Assembly (NCBI RefSeq): GCF_017329605.1
Contig: NZ_JAFMTY010000011.1
Coordinates: 1 to 64,000 of the forward strand
DNA length: 64,000 nt
Source: Alicyclobacillus fructus
GTDB lineage: Bacteria > Bacillota > Bacilli > Alicyclobacillales > Alicyclobacillaceae
Direction: 5' to 3'
The notes beneath the pieces are model-generated. The model was not told the origin of the DNA. It was given only the letters and a program-made list of their open reading frames with translations, and did no database searches. Position numbers and translations under genes: made by a program. How positions within the stretch are numbered: the stretch's first letter is position 1; each line of letters starts with the position of its first letter. This document shows positions 37,310 to 45,951 of this stretch, piece after piece.

Positions 37310-38437
37310 TCACAGGGCGGTGTTGACGGCGATGGGCGCCGTGGAAGAGCGCACAATGAGCTTCGGCTCATAGACGATGGAGGCAGGGTCCTCCCCGTCC
37401 CGCCTTCCGCGCTCGATGGCACGCATCACCCACTTCGCCGCGTCCAGCCCCATCTGCGTCTTCGGGTGCTCCACCGTCGTCAACTTAATCTCCGTCGCCT
37501 CCGCCAGGTACGAGTCGTCGTACCCCACCAGCGACATCTCCTCCGGCACTCGGATGCTCAGGTCCCGCAGCACATCCATCACCTTCACCGCCAACTGGTC
37601 GTTGTAGCACACCATCCCCGTCGGCCGCTCCTTTTCGCCCTCCAGTTCCGCCCGCACGCGCCGCACCACTTCCTCATCCAAGTCCTCCGTCCGATACGTC
37701 ACCAGCCACTCCGGCCGGACGGTGACCCCCGCTTCCCGACATGCGTCCATAAACCCCTGCATCCGGTACACACCCTGCAGGTCGTCCGTCTTGAAAATCC
37801 CCATCAGCTTCCGATGCCCAAGCTCCAGCAGATGCTGGGTCGCCATCCATCCGCCCTTTCGGTCGTCCATGATGATGTGCGGCGGGTCCAGCTGCGGATA
37901 GTACTGGTTGATCATCACATACGGAATCTTCCGTTGCTCCAGCTCCAGATAGTACCGGATGTTCGGATTGTATGTGCTCGACTCTGTCGGCTCGATGATC
38001 AGCCCCGCGATAGGCCGCTGTAGCATCGACTCCAGGCACTGCGCCTCTTTCGTCAGGTTGTTGTACGTGCACGCGAGAATCAGCGAATACCCCTTGTTCG
38101 TCACATAGGACTCGATGCCGCGAATGATGGTCGGAAAGATGTAGTCCGAAATGTACGTCGTGATGACACCGATGTACCTGCGCGCCTCTTGGCTCTCCCC
38201 CGGCCGCTCTTCCTGCGGAAAGGCGCAGAACGTCCCCGCGCCCTGTTCCCGGTACAGAAGCCCCTCGTGCACCAGGTCCCCCACCGCCTGCCGGATGGTA
38301 TGCCGGCTGACGCGAAACATCTTCATGAGCTCGTTTTCCGAGTAGATCTTCTGCCCAGGCTTCACCTTACCCGTGCGGATCCATTCCCGAATCTGTTCTT
38401 TCACTGCCACGTATTTCGCTTTCCCGCCCCCCTGCAT
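37310..38437 (-). CDS. araR: Arabinose repressor AraR, copy 1 (GntR HTH + LacI sensor)
   Basis: A 375-residue repressor. Residues about 8-75 are a GntR winged helix (IREWIRTGKVKPGQKIYSEN, VSRHTIRQAVGDLVHEGLL) and about 87-365 a LacI/periplasmic-binding-protein-like sensor (YIGVITTYISDYIFP, IAGLIIEPTESS, VGYDDSYLAEATEIKLTTVE), the architecture of B. subtilis AraR. L-arabinose should release it from DNA. It is a near-perfect duplicate of the gene at 42251-43378: only the first few residues (MQGGGKAK) and the last few (VNTAL) differ. A terminator separates it from the upstream binding-protein gene. Confidence 0.94.
   Translation of the reverse strand: MQGGGKAKYVAVKEQIREWIRTGKVKPGQKIYSENELMKMFRVSRHTIRQAVGDLVHEGLLYREQGAGTFCAFPQEERPGESQEARRYIGVITTYISDYIFPTIIRGIESYVTNKGYSLILACTYNNLTKEAQCLESMLQRPIAGLIIEPTESSTYNPNIRYYLELEQRKIPYVMINQYYPQLDPPHIIMDDRKGGWMATQHLLELGHRKLMGIFKTDDLQGVYRMQGFMDACREAGVTVRPEWLVTYRTEDLDEEVVRRVRAELEGEKERPTGMVCYNDQLAVKVMDVLRDLSIRVPEEMSLVGYDDSYLAEATEIKLTTVEHPKTQMGLDAAKWVMRAIERGRRDGEDPASIVYEPKLIVRSSTAPIAVNTAL
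37329..38416. repeat. Direct repeat copy A (araR), 1,088 bp
   Basis: Aligns without gaps to 42276-43363 at a constant offset of 4,947 bp. I count about ten mismatches by eye, and the encoded residues are the same across the shared part. Both boundaries lie just inside the coding sequence, so the ends of the two proteins differ. Confidence 0.95.
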
Positions 38438-38453
38438 ATGTCACCCCCCCTAC

Positions 38454-38480
38454 AAAAAAGGGATGCCGGAAGGGCACCCC
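38454..38480 (-). terminator. Rho-independent terminator of the CUT2 transporter operon
   Basis: Minus-strand GGGGTGCC and GGCATCCC pair (one G-U) around a short loop and are followed by TTTTTT. It lies between the CUT2 binding-protein gene and araR copy 1, so that araR copy is probably transcribed largely on its own or by read-through. Confidence 0.75.
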
Positions 38481-38505
38481 TTATCATTCCAGCCGTTTTC
38501 ACGCT

Positions 38506-39561
38506 TTATTGCTGAAGGTATGCATTCACGTTGTCCTTCGTCACGATCGTCACGCCTGTATCGACCTCGGGCGGAACGGGATCAACGTTGGACTGTTGCC
38601 AGTTCGCCACGGGATGAACAAGGTTATGATGAATGACGAAAAGGTCCATGAGGCCCCAGAAGCCCATATTCCACGTCCCTTGTGCAACCGTGGCAGTGAT
38701 TTCACCGCTCTTAATGGCGTTCAGCGTGGCTTTATCCGTGTCAAACGAGACAATCTTGACCTTGCCCGTCTTTCCGGCCTCCTGCACCGCCGTGGCCGCG
38801 CCAGTTCCTTCATCCGCCTCAGTACAGAAAATTCCTGCCAGGTTGGGGTACGTTTGCAACAACGCAGATGTCACCTGGGCGGTCTTGATCTGATCAGAGT
38901 TCCCGTTTTGAACCGCAACCACTTTGATGCCTGGGTATTTTGCGGCCATTTCCTCTTTAAAGCCTTGCACGCGCTGATCGAGGTTGAGTTCCCCTGGCGT
39001 GGTGATCACAGCGACTTCTCCATGACCGCCGAGGGCTTGCCCGAGATAATCTGCTGCCTTCTGCCCAGCTTCAATATTGCTTGTGCCCAGGTACGCATAC
39101 CGTTTGCTCTGAGGCGCGTCCGAGTCGAAGCTGATCACCGGAATGCCGGCGGAAATCGCCTGGTTGATCACCGGCGTCATGGCCTGAGCGTTGATGGAGG
39201 TCACCAAGATACCTGCCGGGTGCTTCGCAATGACCTGCTGCATCGTGGTGACTTCTTGGTTAATGTCGTACTGCGGCGCCCCGGTAAACACCACCTTTAC
39301 CCCCAGGTCTTTGGCCGCCGCTTGCATGCCAGCGAAACAGCCTTTCCAGTACTCGATCCCGGAAAGGAACGTCACCATGTAGTACGTTTCATTGGAGGAA
39401 CCCTGAAATGCCGAGGTGCCGCCACTTGAACTCGAGGTTCCTCCCGAGTTGGATGTCCCTCCATTGGTCGAACACCCCGTGACCGCGAGCGCCACCGATG
39501 CGGCCGCGGCTGCTGCTGCGAGATACTTCTTTCCTTTCTTCCAGTCCAATCGTTTCACCAT
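38506..39561 (-). CDS. CUT2 sugar-binding lipoprotein (RbsB/AraF-like)
   Basis: A 351-residue periplasmic-binding-protein-1 family protein. MVKRLDWKKGKKYL is followed by a hydrophobic stretch and lipobox ALAVTGC, then a long Ser/Gly/Thr linker. The mature domain has TYYMVTFLSGIEYWKGCFAGM, a repeating alpha/beta pattern with VISFDSDAP and ADEGTGAATAVQEAG, as in ribose- and arabinose-binding proteins. ATG 39561 has GGAGGGGGTACA upstream. It is the last gene of ATPase-permease-binding protein. Context points to L-arabinose; another pentose or galactose is possible. Confidence 0.9.
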   Translation of the reverse strand: MVKRLDWKKGKKYLAAAAAAASVALAVTGCSTNGGTSNSGGTSSSSGGTSAFQGSSNETYYMVTFLSGIEYWKGCFAGMQAAAKDLGVKVVFTGAPQYDINQEVTTMQQVIAKHPAGILVTSINAQAMTPVINQAISAGIPVISFDSDAPQSKRYAYLGTSNIEAGQKAADYLGQALGGHGEVAVITTPGELNLDQRVQGFKEEMAAKYPGIKVVAVQNGNSDQIKTAQVTSALLQTYPNLAGIFCTEADEGTGAATAVQEAGKTGKVKIVSFDTDKATLNAIKSGEITATVAQGTWNMGFWGLMDLFVIHHNLVHPVANWQQSNVDPVPPEVDTGVTIVTKDNVNAYLQQ

Positions 39562-39584
39562 TGTACCCCCTCCGTGCTTCGGAT

Positions 39585-40583
39585 TCACGTGGTTTTCTTT
39601 CGATGCGTGAGCACGTCCAATGTGACGGCGGCAATCAACACGAACCCAGTGACAAGGCTTTGCCAATACACCGAAACGTTCAGCAGGACCAATGCGTCGT
39701 TCACAATTCCCACGAGGACACTGCCGAGCAGGGCCCCGAGGACGGTTCCCTCACCTCCCGTCAAACTCGCGCCACCGATGATGCATGCTGCAATGGCTTG
39801 AAGTTCCATGCCCTGTCCTGCGGTTGGGGCAGCAACGCTGAAGCGGGACAGGGTCAGAATGCCTGCCAGGCCAGCCAAGAGAGCGGTGAAGATATAGATC
39901 CAGACTTTCACTTTTGAGACGCGTATTCCGGAAAGGTAGGCCGCAGCTTCGTTGCTGCCAATGTAGTAGACTTTCCGCGCAACAACCGCGCGCCTCATGA
40001 TGAGGTCGGAGACAATGACAACGACCGCCAGAATCCAGATGAGCACCGGGATTCCAAGCAAATTTCCCTGCCCCAGGTATAAGAACGACTTTGGAACTCC
40101 GGTGACGGACAAGGGCGCGCCTTGGGTCACCACATAGGCCACACCTTGCACCACACCCTGCATACCCAGCGTCATAATGAAGGGATTGATCTTGACCTTC
40201 CCGATAAACAACCCCGTGATGAGCCCCGAACATAGGCTCGCAAGGAGTCCCAACAACGCCGCAATCCACACGTTCATGCCGTCGAGCGCGAGAGCCCCTG
40301 TCACGACACCTGCCATCGACATGACAGATCCTACGGACAGGTCGAAGCCTCCGGAGACAAGCGCGACCGTCATTCCTACCGAGACAATGGCCGTCATCAC
40401 GATGCTCAGAATCGTGGTGACGATGTTGTCTACGCTGAGGAATGAGGACGACATGAAAGACAAAATGACACATAGCGCAACAATGACCACAACGATGGTG
40501 AGTTCCCTGATGCGAGAGACTTTTCGGAGCCACGTTTCACGACTGTGGTCTAGACTTGCTGGAGAGGTATCCACCGGTTGCAT
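39585..40583 (-). CDS. CUT2 sugar ABC permease (RbsC/AraH-like)
   Basis: A 332-residue permease of about ten spans. GGFDLSVGSVMSMAGVVTG and INPFIMTLGMQGVVQGVAYV are conserved in RbsC-type permeases, as is SVAAPTAGQGMELQAIAACIIGG near the C-terminus. Start ATG 40583 has GGGGTGAGATC upstream. It follows the ATPase by 4 bases and precedes the binding protein. CUT2 importers carry monosaccharides through a homodimer of this protein. Confidence 0.92.
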   Translation of the reverse strand: MQPVDTSPASLDHSRETWLRKVSRIRELTIVVVIVALCVILSFMSSSFLSVDNIVTTILSIVMTAIVSVGMTVALVSGGFDLSVGSVMSMAGVVTGALALDGMNVWIAALLGLLASLCSGLITGLFIGKVKINPFIMTLGMQGVVQGVAYVVTQGAPLSVTGVPKSFLYLGQGNLLGIPVLIWILAVVVIVSDLIMRRAVVARKVYYIGSNEAAAYLSGIRVSKVKVWIYIFTALLAGLAGILTLSRFSVAAPTAGQGMELQAIAACIIGGASLTGGEGTVLGALLGSVLVGIVNDALVLLNVSVYWQSLVTGFVLIAAVTLDVLTHRKKTT

Positions 40584-40587
40584 GATC

Positions 40588-42093
40588 TCACCCCGCTACA
40601 GCTTTCGAATGCAGCCCAGATGCGTATTCCATAATGGTCTCGTCGTTCAGCTGAGATCCGTCCAGTACACCCGCAACGGTCCCGTTGTGCACCACGAGTA
40701 CGCGGTCGCTTAACCCCACGATCTCCGGAAGTTCAGAGGAGATAACAATCACGCCGATCCCGTCATTGGCCAGTTTTCGGAGCAATTGGTGAATCTCGGC
40801 CTTCGCCCCTACATCAATTCCGCGAGTAGGCTCGTCCAGAATCAGGACTCGGGGATTGCGCGAGATCCATTTGCCGATCATCACCTTTTGTTGGTTTCCG
40901 CCGCTCAAGCTTCCGACCAATTGATCATCATCTTTGGCTTTTACCCGCAGATCGCGCATCACCGTGGAAGCCAACTCCCGAGCGCGATTGCGCAGCAAAA
41001 ACCCGCGTTTCGAAAGGGCGTCGAGATGGGTGACCGCCACGTTATCTCGGATCGACATTTTCAAAAATAATCCTTGTTCCTTGCGATCCTCAGTCAGGTA
41101 GTACAAGCCATGGCTCATGGCGTCCTGCACCGTCTGAATGCGCACCTTCTCACCGTCGAGGAAAATGTCACCCGACGTTCTCGGCTCCACTCCTGACAGC
41201 GCACGCATGATTTCTGTTCGCCCGGAGCCGACAAGTCCAAAGACGCCCAGGATCTCGCCTCTACGGAGATCAAATGACACATTTCTGCACTTGGACCCAG
41301 CGTTCAGGTTATCGACCTTCAACAGCGTTTGCCGAGACGGCGTTCCTTTCTCCGGGTAGATGCGTTCCAGCGAACGTCCGACCATCATCCGGATCACTTC
41401 ATCGGCATCGGTCTTTGCTGCCTCAACCGTACCGATGAGAGAACCGTCCCGAAGAACCGTGATCCGATCGGACAGCCGAAAAATTTCGTCGAATTTATGG
41501 CTCACATAAATGATGCCTTTCCCTTGCGCCTTGAGGTCTTTCAGGACGTCGAACAGCCTCGCGGCGTCTTCCACACTGAGCGCGGACGTCGGCTCGTCAA
41601 AGATGTAAACGTCCGCATCGGTCACAAGCGCTTTCACAATTTCCACAATCTGCTGCTGGGATACACTAAGGTTCTTGACGATCTCGGTAGGAGAAAAGTT
41701 CACATGAAATCTCTCGAGATAGGCTCGGGAGATCTCTTGCATTTTCCGAGTCCTCATAAATCCCATCTTCGAGGGCGCCTGACCTACCAGGATGTTTTCC
41801 ATGACCGAGATGTCCGGGAATAAGCTAAGTTCCTGGTGGACAATTGCGACACCCATCCGCCGGGCGTCCACAGGTGACTGCAGTCGAACAGGCTTTCCGT
41901 TCAGGAATATTTCACCTTGATCTGGGTGAAGTGCGCCCGTCACAATCTTCAAGAACGTGGACTTTCCCGCGCCGTTCTCCCCCATAAGGGCGTGAATCTC
42001 ACCTTGCCTGAGCTCGAACGAAACGTTGTCCAAGGCCACTGTACCCGGAAACACCTTGCGAATTCCGCGAGCTTCCAGCAACACTTGTGCCAT
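40588..42093 (-). CDS. CUT2 sugar ABC ATPase, two nucleotide-binding domains (RbsA/AraG-like)
   Basis: A 501-residue double ATPase. The first domain has Walker A MGENGAGKSTFLKI, signature LSVSQQQ and Walker B YIFDEPTSAL; the second has the degenerate Walker A GLVGSGRTE and the signature SLSGGNQQKVMIGKW followed by LILDEPTRGIDVGAKAEI. This is typical of RbsA/AraG/MglA. ATG 42093 has AGGGGG 8 bases upstream. It heads the CUT2 operon, preceded by an inverted-repeat operator. Confidence 0.93.
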   Translation of the reverse strand: MAQVLLEARGIRKVFPGTVALDNVSFELRQGEIHALMGENGAGKSTFLKIVTGALHPDQGEIFLNGKPVRLQSPVDARRMGVAIVHQELSLFPDISVMENILVGQAPSKMGFMRTRKMQEISRAYLERFHVNFSPTEIVKNLSVSQQQIVEIVKALVTDADVYIFDEPTSALSVEDAARLFDVLKDLKAQGKGIIYVSHKFDEIFRLSDRITVLRDGSLIGTVEAAKTDADEVIRMMVGRSLERIYPEKGTPSRQTLLKVDNLNAGSKCRNVSFDLRRGEILGVFGLVGSGRTEIMRALSGVEPRTSGDIFLDGEKVRIQTVQDAMSHGLYYLTEDRKEQGLFLKMSIRDNVAVTHLDALSKRGFLLRNRARELASTVMRDLRVKAKDDDQLVGSLSGGNQQKVMIGKWISRNPRVLILDEPTRGIDVGAKAEIHQLLRKLANDGIGVIVISSELPEIVGLSDRVLVVHNGTVAGVLDGSQLNDETIMEYASGLHSKAVAG

Positions 42094-42112
42094 GCACATC
42101 ACCCCCTGCCTC

Positions 42113-42132
42113 TTGTACGCATATCCGTACAA
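42113..42132. promoter_or_regulatory. Inverted-repeat operator upstream of the CUT2 operon
   Basis: TTGTACGCATATCCGTACAA: perfect 7-bp arms TTGTACG/CGTACAA separated by 6 bases. Each arm is half of the AraR-like core, so this looks like two operator half-sites pulled apart, ending 20 bp upstream of the ATPase start. Confidence 0.55.
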
Positions 42133-42250
42133 GTTCTTTTAAGAGTACCCAGAGAACCGGATGAAACCGAATTCACGTCTGAATCCTATCACAGATGAGG
42201 CTCGAGCTTCAAGCCCCATCCTTATTTGTCCGAACAACATTCCCAACAGG

Positions 42251-43378
42251 TCAAGGAGACACATGGGAGGGATCAGCGATGGGCGCCGTGGAAGAGCGCA
42301 CAATGAGCTTCGGCTCATAGACGATGGAGGCAGGGTCCTCCCCGTCCCGCCTTCCGCGCTCGATGGCACGCATCACCCACTTCGCCGCGTCTAGCCCCAT
42401 CTGCGTCTTCGGGTGCTCCACCGTCGTCAACTTAATCTCCGTCGCCTCCGCCAGGTACGAGTCGTCGTACCCCACCAGCGACATCTCCTCCGGCACTCGG
42501 ATGCTCAGATCCCGCAGCACATCCATCACCTTCACGGCCAACTGGTCGTTGTAGCACACCATCCCCGTCGGCCGCTCCTTTTCGCCCTCCAGTTCCGCCC
42601 GCACGCGCCGCACCACTTCCTCATCCAAGTCCTCCGTCCGATACGTCACCAACCACTCCGGCCGGACGGTGACCCCCGCTTCCCGACATGCGTCCATAAA
42701 CCCCTGCATCCGGTACACACCCTGCAGGTCGTCCGTCTTGAAAATCCCCATCAACTTCCGATGCCCAAGCTCCAGCAGATGCTGGGTCGCCATCCATCCG
42801 CCCTTTCGGTCGTCCATGATGATGTGCGGCGGGTCCAGCTGCGGATAGTACTGGTTGATCATCACATACGGAATCTTCCGTTGCTCCAGCTCCAGATAGT
42901 ACCGGATGTTCGGATTGTATGTGCTCGACTCTGTCGGCTCGATGATCAGCCCCGCGATAGGCCGTTGCAGCATCGACTCCAGACACTGCGCCTCTTTCGT
43001 CAGGTTGTTGTACGTGCACGCGAGAATCAGCGAATACCCCTTGTTCGTCACATAGGACTCGATGCCGCGAATGATGGTCGGAAAGATGTAGTCCGAAATG
43101 TACGTCGTGATGACACCGATGTACCTGCGCGCTTCTTGGCTCTCCCCCGGCCGCTCTTCCTGCGGAAAGGCGCAGAACGTCCCCGCGCCCTGTTCCCGGT
43201 ACAGAAGCCCCTCGTGCACCAGGTCCCCCACCGCCTGCCGGATGGTATGCCGGCTGACGCGAAACATCTTCATGAGCTCGTTTTCCGAGTAGATCTTCTG
43301 CCCAGGCTTCACCTTGCCCGTGCGGATCCATTCCCGAATCTGTTCTTTCACTGCCACGTATTTGGCCGGAGAAGCCAT
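42251..43378 (-). CDS. araR: Arabinose repressor AraR, copy 2
   Basis: A 375-residue GntR/LacI-type repressor, identical to copy 1 except at the ends: it starts MASPAKYVAVKEQ and finishes ADPSHVSP instead of VNTAL. The helix-turn-helix and sensor are unchanged, so both copies should bind the same operators and ligand. No obvious terminator follows. It is divergent from the GH127 gene. Recent gene duplication or gene conversion would explain the identity; neither copy shows a frameshift or stop, so both may be active. Confidence 0.93.
   Translation of the reverse strand: MASPAKYVAVKEQIREWIRTGKVKPGQKIYSENELMKMFRVSRHTIRQAVGDLVHEGLLYREQGAGTFCAFPQEERPGESQEARRYIGVITTYISDYIFPTIIRGIESYVTNKGYSLILACTYNNLTKEAQCLESMLQRPIAGLIIEPTESSTYNPNIRYYLELEQRKIPYVMINQYYPQLDPPHIIMDDRKGGWMATQHLLELGHRKLMGIFKTDDLQGVYRMQGFMDACREAGVTVRPEWLVTYRTEDLDEEVVRRVRAELEGEKERPTGMVCYNDQLAVKVMDVLRDLSIRVPEEMSLVGYDDSYLAEATEIKLTTVEHPKTQMGLDAAKWVMRAIERGRRDGEDPASIVYEPKLIVRSSTAPIADPSHVSP
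42276..43363. repeat. Direct repeat copy B (araR), 1,088 bp
   Basis: Partner of 37329-38416 in the same orientation. The pair brackets the whole CUT2 ABC operon (38506-42093), so recombination between them could delete or amplify the transporter genes with one araR copy. Confidence 0.95.
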
Positions 43379-43925
43379 ACATCCATCACCGTTTCTCAGA
43401 AAAATGATGGGTCTATCAAGGACGCCCTACGATAGAATCGTCTACAGCACTGTCTTGAGACGAAGTCGTATTCGTGCCCAAGTGGAGCTTCTCTTGAGGC
43501 TTACCACCGCTGAATGGGGCGCCCACTTTGCCGAATACATCTCATCCAACGGTCGCGCTGGCGTGATCGCAGAACCCCTTTTCGTGATCCCCTACAACAT
43601 GTATACCACATACGCATCCGTGTACATGTGGCAACTCGGATAAGGAGCGCGGAGCTCCGCTGGGTTACGACGATGAACCTCCAGACCCAGATGTTTTCCG
43701 CCCTCGTGAGCGGGTACGTGACCGATCCCCTGGGACATCGGCGCGCTCTGCACATGTTCGCTCTCGTCAGTTGCCCCTTCCCCTTCGCGTCTTGCACAGC
43801 GCGCTATCAAGAGAGCATCCTTATCCCCTATGCAGAATCGCCCCGTGCGTGTAAGATGAACTCATACGTACAAGTCTGCCGACACAACAGAAAGCGGATA
43901 CATCCTTGTGAAGGGGCGTGTGCTG
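43379..43925. other. Intergenic region between araR copy 2 and the GH127 gene
   Basis: About 550 bp with no gene I can support on either strand. An imperfect inverted repeat, CCACAT...ATGTGG, around 43606-43631 resembles in part the CUT2 operator (TACGCATCCGTGTACA) and may control araR copy 2. The GH127 operator lies near the right end. Confidence 0.4.
43860..43876. promoter_or_regulatory. AraR-like operator before the GH127 gene
   Basis: ACTCATACGTACAAGTC is nearly the same as the site before the CUT1 binding-protein gene (ACTCATACGTACAACTC), placing the GH127 gene in the same regulon. Confidence 0.6.
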
Positions 43926-45905
43926 GTGAACTCTCGGGCCGCTCAACATGCCATCATTTTATCCGTACAACTGAACTCCGCCTTCTGGTCTCGTTATCAG
44001 GACCTCGTGCGCGAGGTGGTGCTTCCGTATCAGTACGAGATTCTGAACGATCGCGTCCCGGGCGTGGAGCCGAGCGGCGCCATTCGCAACTTCCGCATCG
44101 CCGCCGGAATCGAGCAGGGCGAATTCACAGGCATGGTGTTTCAGGACAGCGACGTGGCCAAATGGCTCGAAGCCGTCGGCCACGCATTGAAATCGAAACG
44201 CGATGCGGCGCTCGAGAAGCTGGCGGATGACGTGATCGATCTCGTCGTCGCCGCGCAGCAGCCCGACGGCTACCTCAACACGTATTTCACCATCAAGGAG
44301 CCGGGCAAGCGGTTCACCAACCTCATGGATTGCCACGAACTCTACTGCGCGGGGCACATGATCGAGGCGGCCGTGAGCTACTACGAGGCCACCGGCAAGC
44401 GCAAGTTGCTTGACGCCATGTGCCGATTCGCGGATCTCATCGCCGACACGTTTGGACCGAACGAGGGCCAAATTCACGGCTACGACGGCCATCAGGAAAT
44501 CGAACTGGCGCTGGTGAAGCTGTACCACGCAACCGGAGAGCAGCGTTACCTCGATCTCGCCCGCTACTTCCTCGACGCCCGCGGCACCGAACCGAATTTC
44601 TTCCTCGAGGAGTGGGAACGGCGGGGCCTCCAATCCTTCTGGTGGCCTTGGATGAAAGAGCCCGATCTCGCCTATCATCAGGCGCACAAGCCGGTGCGCG
44701 AGCAGGACGTCGCGGTGGGACACGCGGTGCGAGCAATGTACATGTACACCGCGATGGCGGACGTCGCCCGGCTGACGGGCGACGAGTCGCTGCGAAAGGC
44801 CTGCGAGCGGCTGTGGGAAGACGTGACGCGCCGGCAGATGTATATCATCGGGGCCATCGGCTCCACGCATCAAGGGGAGGCGTTCACGTTTGACTACGAT
44901 CTCCCCAACGAGACGGCGTATGCGGAGACATGCGCCTCGGTGGGCCTCATCTTCTTCGCCAAACGCATGCTCGAGCTGTCGCCGAAGGCCGAATACGCGG
45001 ACGTCGTGGAGCGCGCCCTTTATAACGCCGTGATCGGCAGCATGGCGCAGGACGGCAAGCACTACTGCTATGTGAATCCCCTGGAGGTGTGGCCGCGCGC
45101 CAATGAGGAAAACCCGGACCGCAAGCATGTCCGGCCTACGCGCCAAGCGTGGTTTGGCTGTGCCTGCTGCCCGCCGAACGTGGCGCGGCTCTTGATGAGC
45201 CTGGGGGATTTCATTTACACGTGGCGCGAGGATCGGCGGACCCTGTACGTGCATCTTCATATCGGCAGCGATGTGGAGTGGGAGCTTGAAGGCGCACGCG
45301 TGAGGGTGTCGCAGGAGTCGGCGTTGCCGTGGCGCGGCGAGACCTCGCTTCGCGTGTCCGCGGCCGAGGGCCCCCGGCGCTTCGCGCTCGCCGTGCGCAT
45401 TCCGGCTTGGTGCGCGGGCGAACCGGTCATCCGGGTGAATGGGCGGACCCTTTCCCCCGAGGAAGTGCGTGTGGAAGATGGGTACGCCGTGATCGAGCGC
45501 GAATTCGCAGACGGGGACGAGGTGGCGTTCCATCTTCCCTTGGCGGCGCGGTTTGTGGTCAGCCACCCCGAGCTGCGAGCTACAAACGGCATGGCGGCCA
45601 TTGAACGCGGCCCGCTCGTCTACTGCGTCGAAGAGGCCGACAACGGCCGCAATCTCGCCGCGCTATCCGTCGACCTCGACGCGCCCTTCGCGGAGGTCCC
45701 GTGCCATATTGAAGGCGTGGACGTGGTGGCGCTTGAATTCGAGGGATACAGGCGAGACGACCAGGCCTTCGCGGACGGATCGCTGTACCGGCCGGTGTCT
45801 CCCGAGGCGAAGCAGGAGCACAGGGTGAACATCCGCGCCATTCCCTACTTCCTCTGGGGCAACCGCGGCCTCGGCGAGATGCGGGTGTGGCTGCGATCGC
45901 GCTGA
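43926..45905 (+). CDS. GH127 beta-L-arabinofuranosidase
   Basis: An enzyme of about 660 residues in the HypBA1 family, which removes beta-L-arabinofuranose using a zinc-bound cysteine as nucleophile. The (beta/alpha) barrel part has NFRIAAGIEQGEFTGMVFQD and QPDGYLNTYF; the active-site residues are the Glu of QGEAF, Glu and Cys of AETCAS, and the Cys pair in WFGCACCPPN (nucleophile the first of the pair). No signal peptide, so it acts on imported sugars. GTG 43926 is preferred because GAAGGGG precedes it; a GTG at 43908 is possible. Confidence 0.93.
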   Translation: MNSRAAQHAIILSVQLNSAFWSRYQDLVREVVLPYQYEILNDRVPGVEPSGAIRNFRIAAGIEQGEFTGMVFQDSDVAKWLEAVGHALKSKRDAALEKLADDVIDLVVAAQQPDGYLNTYFTIKEPGKRFTNLMDCHELYCAGHMIEAAVSYYEATGKRKLLDAMCRFADLIADTFGPNEGQIHGYDGHQEIELALVKLYHATGEQRYLDLARYFLDARGTEPNFFLEEWERRGLQSFWWPWMKEPDLAYHQAHKPVREQDVAVGHAVRAMYMYTAMADVARLTGDESLRKACERLWEDVTRRQMYIIGAIGSTHQGEAFTFDYDLPNETAYAETCASVGLIFFAKRMLELSPKAEYADVVERALYNAVIGSMAQDGKHYCYVNPLEVWPRANEENPDRKHVRPTRQAWFGCACCPPNVARLLMSLGDFIYTWREDRRTLYVHLHIGSDVEWELEGARVRVSQESALPWRGETSLRVSAAEGPRRFALAVRIPAWCAGEPVIRVNGRTLSPEEVRVEDGYAVIEREFADGDEVAFHLPLAARFVVSHPELRATNGMAAIERGPLVYCVEEADNGRNLAALSVDLDAPFAEVPCHIEGVDVVALEFEGYRRDDQAFADGSLYRPVSPEAKQEHRVNIRAIPYFLWGNRGLGEMRVWLRSR

Positions 45906-45912
45906 AAACAGC

Positions 45913-45944
45913 GACCCCCGCGGGCAGCCCGGCCTGCGGGGGTC
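45913..45944. terminator. Bidirectional terminator between GH127 and nitroreductase genes
   Basis: GACCCCCGC (45913-45921) pairs perfectly with GCGGGGGTC (45936-45944) between two converging genes. Confidence 0.7.
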
Positions 45945-45951
45945 ATCTGCC

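Noticed and set aside
43440-43643. Possible gene remnant between araR copy 2 and the GH127 gene
   Set aside because: A short plus-strand frame ending YASVYMWQLG looks faintly protein-like, but I see no SD, no start and no family; recorded as intergenic.
43959-45566. Open frame of about 535 codons opposite the GH127 gene
   Set aside because: A shadow of a recognised enzyme; no domain and no start site with an SD.
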